Assembly: GCF_014306625.1 (NCBI RefSeq)
Contig: NZ_JACRYL010000009.1
Coordinates: 72,039-136,038 of the forward strand
Direction of reading: 5' to 3'
Source: Pedobacter fastidiosus
GTDB taxonomy: Bacteria; Bacteroidota; Bacteroidia; Sphingobacteriales; Sphingobacteriaceae
DNA: 64,000 bases
Shown here: one piece after another, positions 1 to 10,400 of the stretch
Layout of the letters: the number at the start of each line of letters is the position of its first letter
Position numbering within the stretch: the stretch's first letter is position 1
Program-made: the position numbers and the translations under genes
The notes under the pieces: model-generated
What the model was told of the DNA's origin: nothing
Seen by the model: the letters and a program-made list of their open reading frames with translations, nothing else
Database searches by the model: none

Positions 1-19
1 TTTTCGCTAAGTTTGCTTT

Positions 20-157
20 ATGTACTTCTTTAGGAAAAAGGATCCGAATCGGCCAAACAACATCAATATCAAAATAATGCACATCATAAATGCATTGGCT
101 ATTTCTGTTTTTCTGGCAGGCATCATCTATAAGCTAATTCAGTGGCTTATTAAATAA
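20..157 (+). CDS. small single-pass membrane protein
   Basis: This 45-residue ORF starts MYFFRKKDPNRPNN and ends TAA at 155-157, 22 bases before ridA. It has a basic, Asn-rich N-terminus (residues 1-18) followed by one hydrophobic segment (about 22-43, containing ALAISVFLAGIIYKLIQWL). This fits a small protein with the charged end in the cytoplasm. It reads in the same direction as ridA and may be its operon partner. A TAAGTTTG sequence at 8-15 resembles a -7 promoter element but lies too close to the ATG to be obvious. The function is unknown, and the upstream context is cut by the window edge. Confidence 0.6.
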   Translation: MYFFRKKDPNRPNNINIKIMHIINALAISVFLAGIIYKLIQWLIK

Positions 158-179
158 TTAAATTACTTCCAATTTTATC

Positions 180-560
180 ATGAAAGAAATCATTAAAACA
201 ACGAGTGCACCAGCACCTATTGGGCCTTATAGCCAAGCTGTAAAAGCAGGAAATTTTTTGTTCGTATCTGGTCAAGTGGCTATTAATCCAGAAAGTGGGG
301 AATTAAACTTGGGTAATATTGAGGAAGAAACTCATCAGGTAATGCGAAATTTAAAAGCCGTTTTGCTTGAAGCAGGATTAACTTTTGATCATGTGGTAAA
401 ATCGACCATCTTTTTAAGTGACATGGGAACTTTTGCGCAAGTGAACGAAGTTTATGGTCAATATTTTACAGCAGATTTTCCTGCTCGTGAAACAGTTCAA
501 GTATCTGTATTGCCAAAAAATGTTAATGTAGAAATTTCAGTAATCGCCATTGTAGAATAA
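180..560 (+). CDS. ridA: RidA family reactive enamine/imine deaminase
   Basis: RidA (YjgF/YER057c/UK114) proteins hydrolyse reactive 2-aminoacrylate-type enamines and imines made by PLP enzymes such as threonine dehydratase, releasing ammonia and a keto acid in the cytoplasm. The 126-residue length is typical for the family. Family landmarks are visible: the N-terminal APAPIGPYSQAV segment, the SGQ motif near residue 31, the catalytic-type Arg in PARETVQVSVLP near residue 104, and the C-terminal EISVIAIVE with the Glu that positions water. It is followed after 2 bases by an EamA transporter that begins with TTG, suggesting translational coupling. Confidence 0.95.
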   Translation: MKEIIKTTSAPAPIGPYSQAVKAGNFLFVSGQVAINPESGELNLGNIEEETHQVMRNLKAVLLEAGLTFDHVVKSTIFLSDMGTFAQVNEVYGQYFTADFPARETVQVSVLPKNVNVEISVIAIVE

Positions 561-562
561 TT

Positions 563-1465
563 TTGGCAACAAGCAGGAGCAAATATTTTTTAGCTGGCAT
601 TATTCCCTATATCATTTGGGGAACAATGTCTATCCCGTTACGCAATATAAAAGGCTTTCCTCCGCAGGAAATTTTATACTACAGAATATTTGTTTCTATT
701 GTGATGATTTGGGCAACTATTTTATTGTTCAGAAGAGAAGCCCTTAAAAAGGACATTATTTTTATTAAGTCTTTAAGTGTAGCGAAAAAGAATAGGCTCC
801 TACTTTTAACCGTTATTTCAGCTTTCTTAATTACGGGAAATTGGTTTACTTACATTTATGCTGTTAATAGCATTAGCTTAAAATCTGCAGCGTTTGCATA
901 CATGGTTTGCCCATTACTTACGGCCTTGTGCGGTTTCCTTATCTTAAAGGAAAAACTTACCAAGGCAAAAATTATCGCAATGATAATTGCCCTAGTGAGT
1001 ATAGTATTGTTGGCAACAGGCTCATTTCGCGAAGTGATTTGGGCAGTTGTAATTGCATCATTCTATGCTTCGTATGTTATTGTTTTAAAAGTGATTAAAG
1101 ATGTAGATAAATTTAACTTCCTAGGTTTGCAGTTAATTTTATCGGGTTTAATCATGTTGCCGATGTATTTAATTAGCTCAAATCCTTTCCCTGTTAATGG
1201 TTTTTTCTGGTCGCATATTTTTCTTATTGCGATAGTGTTTACCATAATTCCCTTATTTTTAAATTCTTATGCGCTCTTGGGGATGCCTTCATCAGCATTG
1301 GGGATTTTAATTTATTTAAACCCAATAGTTGCTTTTGCAGTCGCATTTTTATACTTTAAAGAGAAAATCGATATGCACCAAATCTTTGCCTATTTACTTT
1401 TGTTGCTTTCGATTGTTATTTTTAATGCGCAATTGATAAAAAGTGTTGTTTACAAAAAGCAGTAA
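563..1465 (+). CDS. EamA/RarD-like drug/metabolite transporter
   Basis: This is a 300-residue integral membrane protein with about ten hydrophobic helices, as expected for two five-helix EamA repeats of the drug/metabolite transporter superfamily. The beginning, GIIPYIIWGTMSIPLRNI, and the motif LYYRIFVSIV resemble RarD-type members. The substrate is not predictable. The only start giving a complete first helix is TTG at 563, two bases after the ridA stop, so expression probably depends on coupling; the first in-frame ATG would remove part of helix 1. The stop is 5 bases before the GTG of recG, so ridA, this gene and recG probably form one transcript. Confidence 0.85.
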   Translation: MATSRSKYFLAGIIPYIIWGTMSIPLRNIKGFPPQEILYYRIFVSIVMIWATILLFRREALKKDIIFIKSLSVAKKNRLLLLTVISAFLITGNWFTYIYAVNSISLKSAAFAYMVCPLLTALCGFLILKEKLTKAKIIAMIIALVSIVLLATGSFREVIWAVVIASFYASYVIVLKVIKDVDKFNFLGLQLILSGLIMLPMYLISSNPFPVNGFFWSHIFLIAIVFTIIPLFLNSYALLGMPSSALGILIYLNPIVAFAVAFLYFKEKIDMHQIFAYLLLLLSIVIFNAQLIKSVVYKKQ

Positions 1466-1470
1466 AGATT

Positions 1471-3576
1471 GTGTTTAACTCGATTTTAGATACACCTGTT
1501 GAGTTTATAAAAGGCGTTGGGCCAACTCGTGCCGACGTTTTAAAAAAGGACCTTGGCATTTTTACTTATCAGGATCTGCTCTCTCACTATCCATTTCGGT
1601 ATATTGATAGAACGAAGTATTTCAAAATCAATCAAATCAATCCAGATTCTCAATACATCCAGATTATTGGTCGCGTAATTAGTAAAAAAGTAATTGGCGA
1701 AAAACGAACCAAAAGAATTGTAGCTGTTTTTAAAGATGAAACAGGTTTAATGGAATTGGTTTGGTTTCAAAGTTTAAAGTGGGTTGACGATAATATAACA
1801 GTTGGGGTGGCTTATGTAGCTTTCGGAAAGCCGAACCTTTTTAACGGAACATTCAGTATTTCTCATCCAGAGATGGAATTGTATCAAAACAAACCTACTG
1901 GAAGAGGAAATTTAACTTTACAACCCGTTTATAATTCGACAGAGAAGTTAAAGAAATTTAATCTCGATTCGAAAGGATTACAACGGTTAATTGCGGGATT
2001 ATTAGATCAGGTAATTCCTCAGGTTCCAGAAAATTTGCCTCAATATATTTTAGATAAATATCAGTTGCCAAATAAAAAAATGGCTTTGCTGAATATTCAT
2101 TTTCCCAAAAATCAGCAAGATTTAAATGATGCAGAACGTAGATTAAAGTTCGAGGAATTATTTTTCATTCAGCTTCAGCTTTTAAATAATAAACACCTTA
2201 GGGCATTGAAGTTTAAGGGGGTTACTTTTGAAAAAGTGGGAGAGAAAGTTAACAGGTTTTACAAAGAATTTTTACCTTTCGAACTTACCAATGCCCAAAA
2301 GCGGGTTGTTAAGGAAATCCGCATAGATACGCAAAGAGGGGTTCAAATGAATCGGCTTGTTCAGGGCGACGTAGGAAGCGGTAAAACGGCTGTTGCTTTA
2401 ATGAGTATGCTTTTGGCAAATGATAACGGCTACCAAGCTTGTATGATGGCACCTACAGAGATTTTGGCCCGCCAGCATTATGCTTCCATTACCGATCTGG
2501 TTACTGATGATTTGGTTAAAGTTGCCATCCTCACCGGAAACAGTAAGAAAAAAGAAAGAACCATCCTGCATCAGCAGTTGGAAAGTGGCGAAATCGATAT
2601 CTTAATTGGTACCCATGCTTTGATAGAAGATAAAGTTCAGTTTAAGAATTTGGGTTTGGTGGTTATAGATGAGCAACATCGTTTCGGGGTAGAGCAACGG
2701 GCAAAGCTTTGGCGAAAGAGTTTAGTTCCACCACATATTTTAGTTATGACGGCCACCCCGATTCCAAGAACTTTAGCCATGACCTTATACGGTGATTTAG
2801 ATGTTTCTGTAATTGATGAATTGCCGGCTGGCAGAAAACCCATAGAAACCAAACATCTTTTTGAAGGTCAGCGGATGCGGATGTTCGGCTTTATGAAACA
2901 GGAAATTGCAAAGGGTAGGCAGGTTTATGTTGTTTATCCTTTAATAAAAGAAAGTGAAAAGTTGGATCTTCTTCATCTCGAAGCTGGAATAGAACAAATG
3001 AGTTATCAATTTCCTCGGCCAGATTATCAAATGAGTATTGTACATGGCCAAATGCCAAATGCCGATAAGCAATTTGAGATGCAACAATTTATTAATGGTA
3101 AAAGCCAGATTATGGTGGCGACTACGGTAATAGAGGTTGGTGTAAATGTGCCTAATGCTTCGGTAATGGTGATCGAAAATGCGGAACGATTTGGTCTTTC
3201 CCAACTGCATCAATTGCGTGGGAGAGTAGGGAGAGGAGCCGAGCAATCATTCTGTATTTTAATGAGCGGAAATAAGCTTAGCAAAGAAGGTAAGGTTCGA
3301 TTGGAAACGATGGTGAGAACAAATAACGGATTTGAGATTTCGGAAATCGATTTGCAACTTCGTGGGCCTGGAGATATTACAGGAACCCAGCAAAGTGGTG
3401 TTTTAGATTTAAAATTAGCGGATTTAGCAACCGATCAAGTGATTTTACAAGAAGCTAGAAATACAGTAATTAAACTTTTAGAAGATGATATGCAATTAGA
3501 GAAACCTGAAAATGCCTTGTTGAAAGCTTATCTTAAAAAGTTGGAACGAGGAATTTCTTTCGATAAGATTTCTTAA
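1471..3576 (+). CDS. recG: ATP-dependent DNA helicase RecG
   Basis: RecG remodels stalled replication forks and branch-migrates Holliday junctions. The 701-residue length matches the family. The N-terminal wedge domain carries an OB fold (about residues 60-150) and FIKGVGPTRADVLKKDLGI near the start. The helicase core has Walker A GDVGSGKT (about residue 299), the DEQH box in VVIDEQHRFGVEQR (about 400), motif III TATPIPRTLA, and motif VI in QLHQLRGRVGRGAEQS. The start is GTG at 1471, five bases after the upstream transporter gene. All helicase motifs are intact, so it should be functional. Confidence 0.97.
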   Translation: MFNSILDTPVEFIKGVGPTRADVLKKDLGIFTYQDLLSHYPFRYIDRTKYFKINQINPDSQYIQIIGRVISKKVIGEKRTKRIVAVFKDETGLMELVWFQSLKWVDDNITVGVAYVAFGKPNLFNGTFSISHPEMELYQNKPTGRGNLTLQPVYNSTEKLKKFNLDSKGLQRLIAGLLDQVIPQVPENLPQYILDKYQLPNKKMALLNIHFPKNQQDLNDAERRLKFEELFFIQLQLLNNKHLRALKFKGVTFEKVGEKVNRFYKEFLPFELTNAQKRVVKEIRIDTQRGVQMNRLVQGDVGSGKTAVALMSMLLANDNGYQACMMAPTEILARQHYASITDLVTDDLVKVAILTGNSKKKERTILHQQLESGEIDILIGTHALIEDKVQFKNLGLVVIDEQHRFGVEQRAKLWRKSLVPPHILVMTATPIPRTLAMTLYGDLDVSVIDELPAGRKPIETKHLFEGQRMRMFGFMKQEIAKGRQVYVVYPLIKESEKLDLLHLEAGIEQMSYQFPRPDYQMSIVHGQMPNADKQFEMQQFINGKSQIMVATTVIEVGVNVPNASVMVIENAERFGLSQLHQLRGRVGRGAEQSFCILMSGNKLSKEGKVRLETMVRTNNGFEISEIDLQLRGPGDITGTQQSGVLDLKLADLATDQVILQEARNTVIKLLEDDMQLEKPENALLKAYLKKLERGISFDKIS

Positions 3577-3641
3577 AATCATTTATCTGTAAGGTTTGAG
3601 CTCTTAATTTAAAACGATAGAAATATTTCCCTTTCAAAGTG

Positions 3642-3649
3642 TAATTTTG
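3642..3649 (+). promoter_or_regulatory. probable -7 promoter element (TAATTTTG)
   Basis: TAATTTTG matches the Bacteroidota primary-sigma -7 consensus TAnnTTTG and lies 20 bases before the GTG of the MFS gene. No convincing -33 TTTG lies at the usual spacing, so the call rests on the -7 match and position. Confidence 0.45.
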
Positions 3650-3669
3650 CAGCATCAAAATATTTTTTA

Positions 3670-4956
3670 GTGGCAGACTCCGACCCCAATCCAATAGTAG
3701 AAAAACCAGATCCATTCGCCGCCTTAAGGTTTAAAGAATTTAGATCGTTTTTAGGTATGCGTTTCTTCTTTACACTTGCATATCAAATGCAAGCGGTAGT
3801 TATAGGTTACCACATTTACGATTTAACCCACGACGCTTTAAAGCTCGGTTTAGTAGGTTTATGCGAAGCCATTCCGGCGATAGGAATTGCACTTTACGGT
3901 GGTTATGTTGCCGATAAAAGTGAAAAGAGAGGATTGCTAATCAAGATTTTTTCTGGAGTGTGGTTGGCATCAGTACTCATGCTCATTATTACCAGTAAAT
4001 TCTTGCATCTAAAAGAAGACTTGATCGTGCTTATTATGTATGGTTTGGTTTTCTGTATTGGCATAGCGAGAGGCTTTTTCGGACCAGCAACATTTTCGTT
4101 GATGGCCAAAATTATCCCTAAAGAATTATATCCGAATTCCAGTACATGGAGCAGCAGCACTTGGCAATTGGCAACAATTATTGGTCCTTTATTGGGTGGC
4201 TTAATAAATTGGTTATGGGGAATTACAGCCGCATATAGTGTAATTGTAGTGTTAGTTTCAATCTCGCTAATTTGCATATTTACCCTTAAAAAGCATCCCT
4301 CAACTTATGTTCCGAAAGAAAATATATTCCATAGTTTAAAAGAAGGAATCAGTTTTGTGTTCAAAACCAAAATGATGGTTTGGGCCATGAGCTTAGATTT
4401 ATTCTCGGTATTTTTTGGTGGAGCAGTAGCGCTATTGCCAATTTTTGCAAAAGATGTTTTTCACATGGGTTCATTTGGTTTGGGCATGATGCGTGGCGCA
4501 GCATCTGCTGGGGCTGTAATTACCATGTTGGCAATGACGCGTTTCTCTCCAATGGGTAAACCTTGGCGAAACTTGTTAATTGCGGTAACAGGCTTCGGTT
4601 TAAGCATTATCTGTTATGGTTTATCCAGGAATTTCTATTTAACCTTATTCTTTTTATTCTTAGAGGGGTCTTTTGACAGTGTAAGCGTAATTATCCGCCA
4701 AACCATTATGCAGTTGTTAACGCCAGATGAAATGCGTGGACGAGTTTCTGCTGTTAATAGCATGTTTATTGGTTCATCAAACGAAATTGGCGAGTTCGAA
4801 TCGGGTTTAACCGCAAAATATATGAGGCTTGTTCCTGCGGTAGTTTTTGGTGGAAGTATGACGATTGCCATTGCTGGGCTAACCTGGTTTAAAACAAAAT
4901 CGCTTACTAAATTGAGTTTAAAGGATATTAATGAGCAAACTACGAAAGTAGCTTAG
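3670..4956 (+). CDS. MFS exporter of the EntS-like (MFS_3) type
   Basis: This 428-residue protein has about twelve hydrophobic helices. After a charged N-terminus (MADSDPNPIVEKPDPF) come LRFKEFRSFLGMRFF, the loop GGYVADKSEKRGLL with the MFS motif-A character between helices 2 and 3, and late motifs such as TPDEMRGRVSAVNSMF, typical of enterobactin-exporter-like MFS_3 proteins. It probably exports a siderophore-like or amphiphilic compound by proton antiport; the substrate is inferred from family only. The start is GTG at 3670, supported by a -7 promoter motif 20 bases upstream. It stands alone, with about 400 gene-free bases downstream. Confidence 0.88.
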   Translation: MADSDPNPIVEKPDPFAALRFKEFRSFLGMRFFFTLAYQMQAVVIGYHIYDLTHDALKLGLVGLCEAIPAIGIALYGGYVADKSEKRGLLIKIFSGVWLASVLMLIITSKFLHLKEDLIVLIMYGLVFCIGIARGFFGPATFSLMAKIIPKELYPNSSTWSSSTWQLATIIGPLLGGLINWLWGITAAYSVIVVLVSISLICIFTLKKHPSTYVPKENIFHSLKEGISFVFKTKMMVWAMSLDLFSVFFGGAVALLPIFAKDVFHMGSFGLGMMRGAASAGAVITMLAMTRFSPMGKPWRNLLIAVTGFGLSIICYGLSRNFYLTLFFLFLEGSFDSVSVIIRQTIMQLLTPDEMRGRVSAVNSMFIGSSNEIGEFESGLTAKYMRLVPAVVFGGSMTIAIAGLTWFKTKSLTKLSLKDINEQTTKVA

Positions 4957-5357
4957 TGTGAGCAAAAAATTTATGGTTATGCTCTAATTCCTTTTTTCTA
5001 TGCACTCGTGATACCCAACTTAGTAGTGTATCTTAATGCAGAACCTCTTTTAAACGCATTAAGATTCCAACCTGCGTGGGAAGGACGGCAATAAAATAGC
5101 ATAAAGAAAATCCTGAATTTATTTAGGATCATGATCGTATTAGAGTTATGACTTATTAATTCGCAAAATTCTTTTTTCCTATCGCTGAACCAACTTTAAA
5201 AAAGGCGAATTGCCCTGCAAGCTAAACCCGATGTTACGCAAAGCCGCTATTTTTCATAGCGCTTGAAGGTACAGCGGGACAGAAACAAGCCGAAGAATTT
5301 CTACCATTGCTTTCCAAATCTTTGATTTATTCGAAGCTAATTAATCATAGAAAAGAT
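4957..5357. other. gene-free interval with a decayed repeat
   Basis: I see no convincing gene in these 401 bases. The interval separates the plus-strand MFS gene from a minus-strand operon, so it lies between convergent transcripts. A small hairpin, ATCCT(9)AGGAT, sits near 5113-5131. The right half holds a copy of a dispersed repeat, listed separately. Confidence 0.6.
5223..5315. repeat. dispersed intergenic repeat, family D copy 1
   Basis: The order is AAACCCGAT, then a hairpin CGCTAT-ttttc-ATAGCG (5245-5261), then AGCGGGACAGAAACAAGCCG. The same order with a different hairpin recurs at 26097-26200, and weaker relatives lie at 24925-24995 and 63870-64000. It contains no ORF. Confidence 0.6.
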
Positions 5358-5573
5358 TTAAAACTTCTTGTTCTTACCCCAAATCAGATAGACGATCGAT
5401 CCTAAAAAGGGGGCGAAAAGGATGATGATAAACCATAGAACTTTTACCGAGAAACCCATTGATGAGTTTCTCGATATATGAAATAATGCGACTAAAATGA
5501 GGGCTAACCAAAGGATGGCTGCAATGATAATGATGATCGCGATTTGATTACTTTCTACTTGTGCTAATAACAT
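5358..5573 (-). CDS. PLDc_N domain two-helix membrane protein
   Basis: This 71-residue protein has two hydrophobic helices (about 10-32 and 43-65) and ends FAPFLGSIVYLIWGKNKKF. That tail is typical of the short PLDc_N domain, which elsewhere forms the membrane anchor of cardiolipin synthases; no phospholipase catalytic HKD motif is present here. It follows the ABC exporter gene on the same strand with 15 bases between stop and start, so the two are probably cotranscribed. Its biochemical role is unknown; a membrane accessory role is only an inference from position. Confidence 0.75.
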   Translation of the reverse strand: MLLAQVESNQIAIIIIIAAILWLALILVALFHISRNSSMGFSVKVLWFIIILFAPFLGSIVYLIWGKNKKF

Positions 5574-5588
5574 GATGAAGCTTTTTGT

Positions 5589-7343
5589 TTAAGCTTCAAC
5601 AATTCTTTCGCCGATTTGTTGGCGCCACATCGCTTGATATAAACCATTTTGTGCAATTAATCCCTCATGCGAACCTTGCTCAATGATGTGTCCTTTTTCT
5701 AAAACGTAAATGGTGTCGGCGTGTTTTATGGTGGATAGTCGGTGGGCAATCAAGATCGTAATATGATCTGTTAAATCTGAAACCGAACGAATGGTTTTTG
5801 TAATTTCTTCTTCGGTAATCGAATCCAATGAAGAAGTTGCTTCATCAAAAACCAAAATATCTGGCTGACGCAATAATGCCCTAGCGATGGATAAGCGTTG
5901 TTTTTCTCCGCCAGAAACTTTTACACCACCTTCTCCAATTAAAGAATCTAGGCCTTTATCTGCTCTGGCCAATAAAGTTTGACAAGCAGCTTGATTTAAA
6001 ACTTTATAACATTCTTCATCTGTTGCGTTTGGATTAACGAACAAAAGATTTTCTCTTATCGTACCAGAAAAGAGCTGTGTATCTTGAGTTACGAAGCCAA
6101 TTTTTTCGCGTAAAGCATCCAAATCGATATCGTTACTTGAGGTTCCGTTGTATAAAATTTCTCCATCTTTTGCTGGGTATAATCCAACCAAAAGTTTAAC
6201 CAATGTAGATTTTCCAGATCCAGACGGGCCTACAAAGGCAATGGTTTGTCCGTTGTGGGTATCGAATGAAATGTTTTCTAACGCATTTCTATTTGCAGTT
6301 AGGTGTTTAAAGCTTACCGATTTAAAGGCAAGTTCTTTGATTTTTTTAATCGAGATGGGATTGGCTGGTTTTTTATCAATCGGTGTGCTTAAAATCTTTT
6401 TAAAGTTGCCTAAAGAAACTTCTGCTTCTCTCCAAGCTAAGATTACATTTCCAAGCTCTTGAAGTGGACCAAAAAGGAAGAACGAATAAAATAAGAAAGA
6501 GAAGTATTGTCCTGGTGAAATCGTATTGTCGAAAATTAAAAGTAAAAGCACAACAATCATCGAGCTTCTTACCAAGTTTACGGTAGTACCCTGAACGAAA
6601 CTCATGCTTCGAACATATTTTACTTTTTTAAGTTCTAAACCTAAAATTTTGTATGTGGTTTTGTTTAATCTTTCAATCTCCTGATCGGCCAAACCTAAGC
6701 TTTTTACCAATTCTATGTTTCTTAACGATTCTGTTGTAGAACCTGCCAAAGCAGTAGTTTCGCCAACAATGGAACGCTGAATGGTTTTGATTTTTCGACT
6801 TAAAAACCAGCTTACAAAACTAATAATCGGAATGGCGGCGAAATAAACAAGCGTTACTTTGTAGCTAATGGAAACCGAATAAACGATTACAAAAACCATC
6901 CCAATTAGGCTTACAAAAAGTACACTGATAAAGGAGGTGATGAACTTTTCAGAATCCAATCTCACTTTTTGTAAAATACCTAAAGTTTCGCCACTGCGTT
7001 GATCTTCGAATACCTGATAAGGAAGTTTTAGGGAGTGCTGTAAGCCATCTGCATACATTTTTGCGCCAACTTTTTGTACAATTACACTGGTAAAATAATC
7101 TTGAAAGTTCTTTGCAATCCTCGAAATCATTGCAGCGCCAATAGCTAAGCCAATAAAGCCTAAAGCACCCCAAATGTATGCGCTTTTATTGGTAAAGGCA
7201 CTTCGTTTATTGATGTACAAATCTAGGATTCGCCCTGTAAAATAAGGATCCATCAAAGAAAAGCCAATATTTATGCCTGCAAGAAGTAGAGCTAAAGCCA
7301 CAATCCATTTGTGCCCCTTCAGGTAATTAATTAATACGTTCAT
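5589..7343 (-). CDS. ABC exporter, fused membrane and ATPase domains (MsbA-like)
   Basis: This 584-residue half-transporter should work as a homodimer in the inner membrane. The first ~310 residues hold six transmembrane helices (MNVLINYLKGHKWIVALALL is helix 1). The ATPase domain has Walker A GPSGSGKST (about residue 369), the Q-loop in GFVTQDTQLF, signature VSGGEKQR (about 475), Walker B ILVFDEATSSLD (about 494) and the H-loop AHRLST. All are intact. Substrates of this class are lipids, peptides or drugs; nothing here selects one. The downstream PLDc_N gene hints at a membrane-lipid link, which is inference. Confidence 0.92.
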   Translation of the reverse strand: MNVLINYLKGHKWIVALALLLAGINIGFSLMDPYFTGRILDLYINKRSAFTNKSAYIWGALGFIGLAIGAAMISRIAKNFQDYFTSVIVQKVGAKMYADGLQHSLKLPYQVFEDQRSGETLGILQKVRLDSEKFITSFISVLFVSLIGMVFVIVYSVSISYKVTLVYFAAIPIISFVSWFLSRKIKTIQRSIVGETTALAGSTTESLRNIELVKSLGLADQEIERLNKTTYKILGLELKKVKYVRSMSFVQGTTVNLVRSSMIVVLLLLIFDNTISPGQYFSFLFYSFFLFGPLQELGNVILAWREAEVSLGNFKKILSTPIDKKPANPISIKKIKELAFKSVSFKHLTANRNALENISFDTHNGQTIAFVGPSGSGKSTLVKLLVGLYPAKDGEILYNGTSSNDIDLDALREKIGFVTQDTQLFSGTIRENLLFVNPNATDEECYKVLNQAACQTLLARADKGLDSLIGEGGVKVSGGEKQRLSIARALLRQPDILVFDEATSSLDSITEEEITKTIRSVSDLTDHITILIAHRLSTIKHADTIYVLEKGHIIEQGSHEGLIAQNGLYQAMWRQQIGERIVEA

Positions 7344-7372
7344 TAAAGTTTTGTTGTTTGTTTTACAAACAT

Positions 7373-7410
7373 AAAAAAAGGGAACGGATATAAATCCATT
7401 CCCTTTTTTT
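7373..7410 (-). terminator. rho-independent terminator of the TonB-dependent receptor gene
   Basis: Arms at 7373-7388 and 7395-7410 surround a 6-base loop. Read on the minus strand the single imperfect position is a U-G wobble and the stem is followed by T7, whereas on the plus strand it is a C-A mismatch. It therefore fits the minus-strand receptor gene that ends at 7442. Confidence 0.85.
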
Positions 7411-7441
7411 ATGACTTTAAGCTAAGATACTAGCTGAGGGT

Positions 7442-10400
7442 TTAAAATCCGTAGCGTAAGCCAATTTGCATTTGCCAAGGATTACCCGATGGCGTAACCA
7501 CACCCGTATTATTTACACGATATGTGTAAGCTCTGTTTGTGGCATCAAACGCTGAAACTGCATATAAAGCTTGGTTACCCATGGTTTCGTTAACACCCCA
7601 TTTCTTGTTTAGCAAGTTGCCAAGGTTGAAGATATCTCCAGAAAGCTCGAAGTTATGTGATTTATAGATTTTGAATTTCTTGCTGATTCTTAAATCAACA
7701 ATTCCGAAGAAATCATTAATACCACCGTTACGTTCCGCTATTTGACCAGAATATTTATTGATATAGTCTTTTAAACTTTGGCTCGCATCTGGATTATCCA
7801 ACAACGTTTGTAAACCAGTACGAATGTTTGCTGGAACACTTGTGTTGTTTCTATCGAAAACATAAGCTAAATCGTTCGTTGCAACAAAATCGCCATTGAT
7901 GTTTCCGCCAGCCAATAAGCTGTAACGAGTGCCACCAATTCCTGAGTAGCGTACGCCAACAGTAATGCCGTAGAAAGTTGGTAACGTTCCGTAAATAACC
8001 ACTTTGGTACGGAACTGATTATCTGAGTAAGACATTTTGCTTAAATCTCTAGGATCATCTTTAACTGGAAGTGATAAAGTTGCAGAGTTAGCCACATTAC
8101 CATTGTAAGAAGTATTGTCTTTTGTATCGTTGTAGGTATAACTTGCAGAAATTTCTCCATCTCTGAAATAGTTCCAAGTTGCGTCTAACACCACAGCGAA
8201 TTGATTAACCTTACCTTGACTATTTAATTCTAACACACGTCCAAATTGATTCGTTAAACGACCACCTTTCCAATCGGCAACACCGTTGCCTGCTGCAATG
8301 CTAGTGGTTGGCACAAAAACACCACGATTTCCCTCATTAGGCAAAGTGAAAAATGGATTGGCCGCCATGTTTCTATCCACATACATATAGTTGTTGCGAC
8401 CTAAAGTAGCATAGCCTGTTAGCCCAACCTTAAATTTATCGGTAATTAATTTACTATATGATAAATTGGCTTTATAAACTACTGGAATTTTAGCATCCTC
8501 TGCATAAGTATTAATGGTTGGAACTTGCAAGGCAGTTAAGCTTGGTGCTTGAGCAGAACCATTTCTATAACCAATAAAATTTGGTGTTGGAACATCTGGA
8601 CCGAAAACATCTACGGTAGCTAAATGCTTGCCATCAAAAGTTAAGTTGTTAATAGTAACATAATTGTTTACATCCGATCCGAAAATACCAGCGCCTAAAC
8701 GAACAAAATCAGTTCTATTTTCGTTGATGTCCCAATCAAATTGAATTCTCGGTTGCACCAAAAACTGTTTTAATTTATGATCTGTTCTGATGCCAATCGC
8801 ATCAAATAATTTTTGGTTTAATGGTGATTTTGGATAAGCGCTGTAATCCACACGAACACCACCAATAAAGTCTAATCCTTTAGCTAATTTGGTTTGCATC
8901 TGTCCATAAATTGCAGTATTCCAAATGGCGGCTTTAACTGTTGGATCTGCTAATAACGGTACTTCGCGATAGTATCTGTTTGGTGCTAGGTTCTCGAAAT
9001 TCTGTATTGCCGATGTTGCTCCGCCATTACTGCTGCTGTATTCAAAACGACCGTTTACTTCACTTCCATAAAGAGATTTTGCATGGGTGTACTGTAAATC
9101 GGCACCAAAAGTGTATTTCACCTTATCGGTATTGTAATAAAAGTTATCTACCAATTGAATTACGTTATTGGTAAAACCTTCTTGGCCGAAACGGTGACCA
9201 CCAATTTGAATGGCAGTAGCAATGCTCGAACCATCAGCAAGTTTTGAAACAATATTACCAACTTGTGCTCTTGGAATGGCACCAGTTAATTCATCATTTT
9301 GTGTGCTCGCCTGGAAAGTATATAAATGCTGTACTTTTAATTCGTTTGTAACCTTGCTGCTGATGGTTGAACGCAAGGTTGCCAATAAATTGTTATCAAC
9401 GTTTTTATCGTTACCATAACTTTCGAAGAAATTGATTGCCGTATTATCAGCTAAGCCCAATGGATTTCTATCGTTGGTATAGTTATCACGGATAGTTAAT
9501 AAGTTTTTATCATCAATCTGCCAATCTAAACGGGCAAATGCGGCATCAGTTCCACGCTTTTTATCGAATGTGCCATATTGTTTCGTATTGGCTACACCGT
9601 ATTTTGTACGTGCTATTCCTAAAAATTGTTCTAAAGTGCTATTTGTAATTCTGAATCTTGCCTCATCAGCAGCGCCGTTAACATCAGCAATAATCAACGG
9701 ACGAGCATCTCTTTGATGATCCCATCCTACAAAATAGTGTAACTTATCTTTGATGATTGGACCGCCTAAAGTAAAGCCATATTGATATGTAGAGAAGTCA
9801 TTATCGCGTTTTATGCCTCTAATATCGTAAGGAGAAGATAACCAATCGGCTCTTCCGTAGGTAAAAGCACTTCCGCTTAAAGTGTTTGTGCCAGATTTGG
9901 TAACGGCACTCACGGTACCGCCACCTGCTCTACCATAAGTTACATCATATTGGTTGGTAATTACCTTAAACTCGCGAACAGCTTCCATAGAAATAGAATA
10001 CGGCGCACCGCTACGGCTGGTGGTAGAACCAGAAGAGGTAGGGTTTTTAGCACCCATACCATCAATAGTATAATTTGTAGAAGAACCTAGCTGGCCAGAA
10101 ATACCACCACCGCGACTTAATGGAGATAAATCCATTAAGTTAGAGAAGTTACGTCCGTTTACAGGAAGTTGAGTCATGGTTTTTGCCGAAATCTCTGTTG
10201 ATGCTCCAAAGTTTTTCACCTTGTTTTTTAAAGATGAACCTGTAACTTGTACTGCATCTAAACTTTGAGAAGCCTCTTGCATTTTGATGCTCACTTTTAC
10301 AACATCGCCTTGGTTTAGCATGAAACCCGTACGGGTTTGCTCTCCGAAACCAATGTACGCTGCTTTTACAGTGTAAGGTCCGCCCAACGGAAGTTCTTTA

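Noticed and set aside
2941..3246. Minus-strand 101-residue ORF inside recG
   Set aside because: Shadow of the recG helicase domain in another frame; the recG motifs are intact and the reverse frame has no recognisable features.
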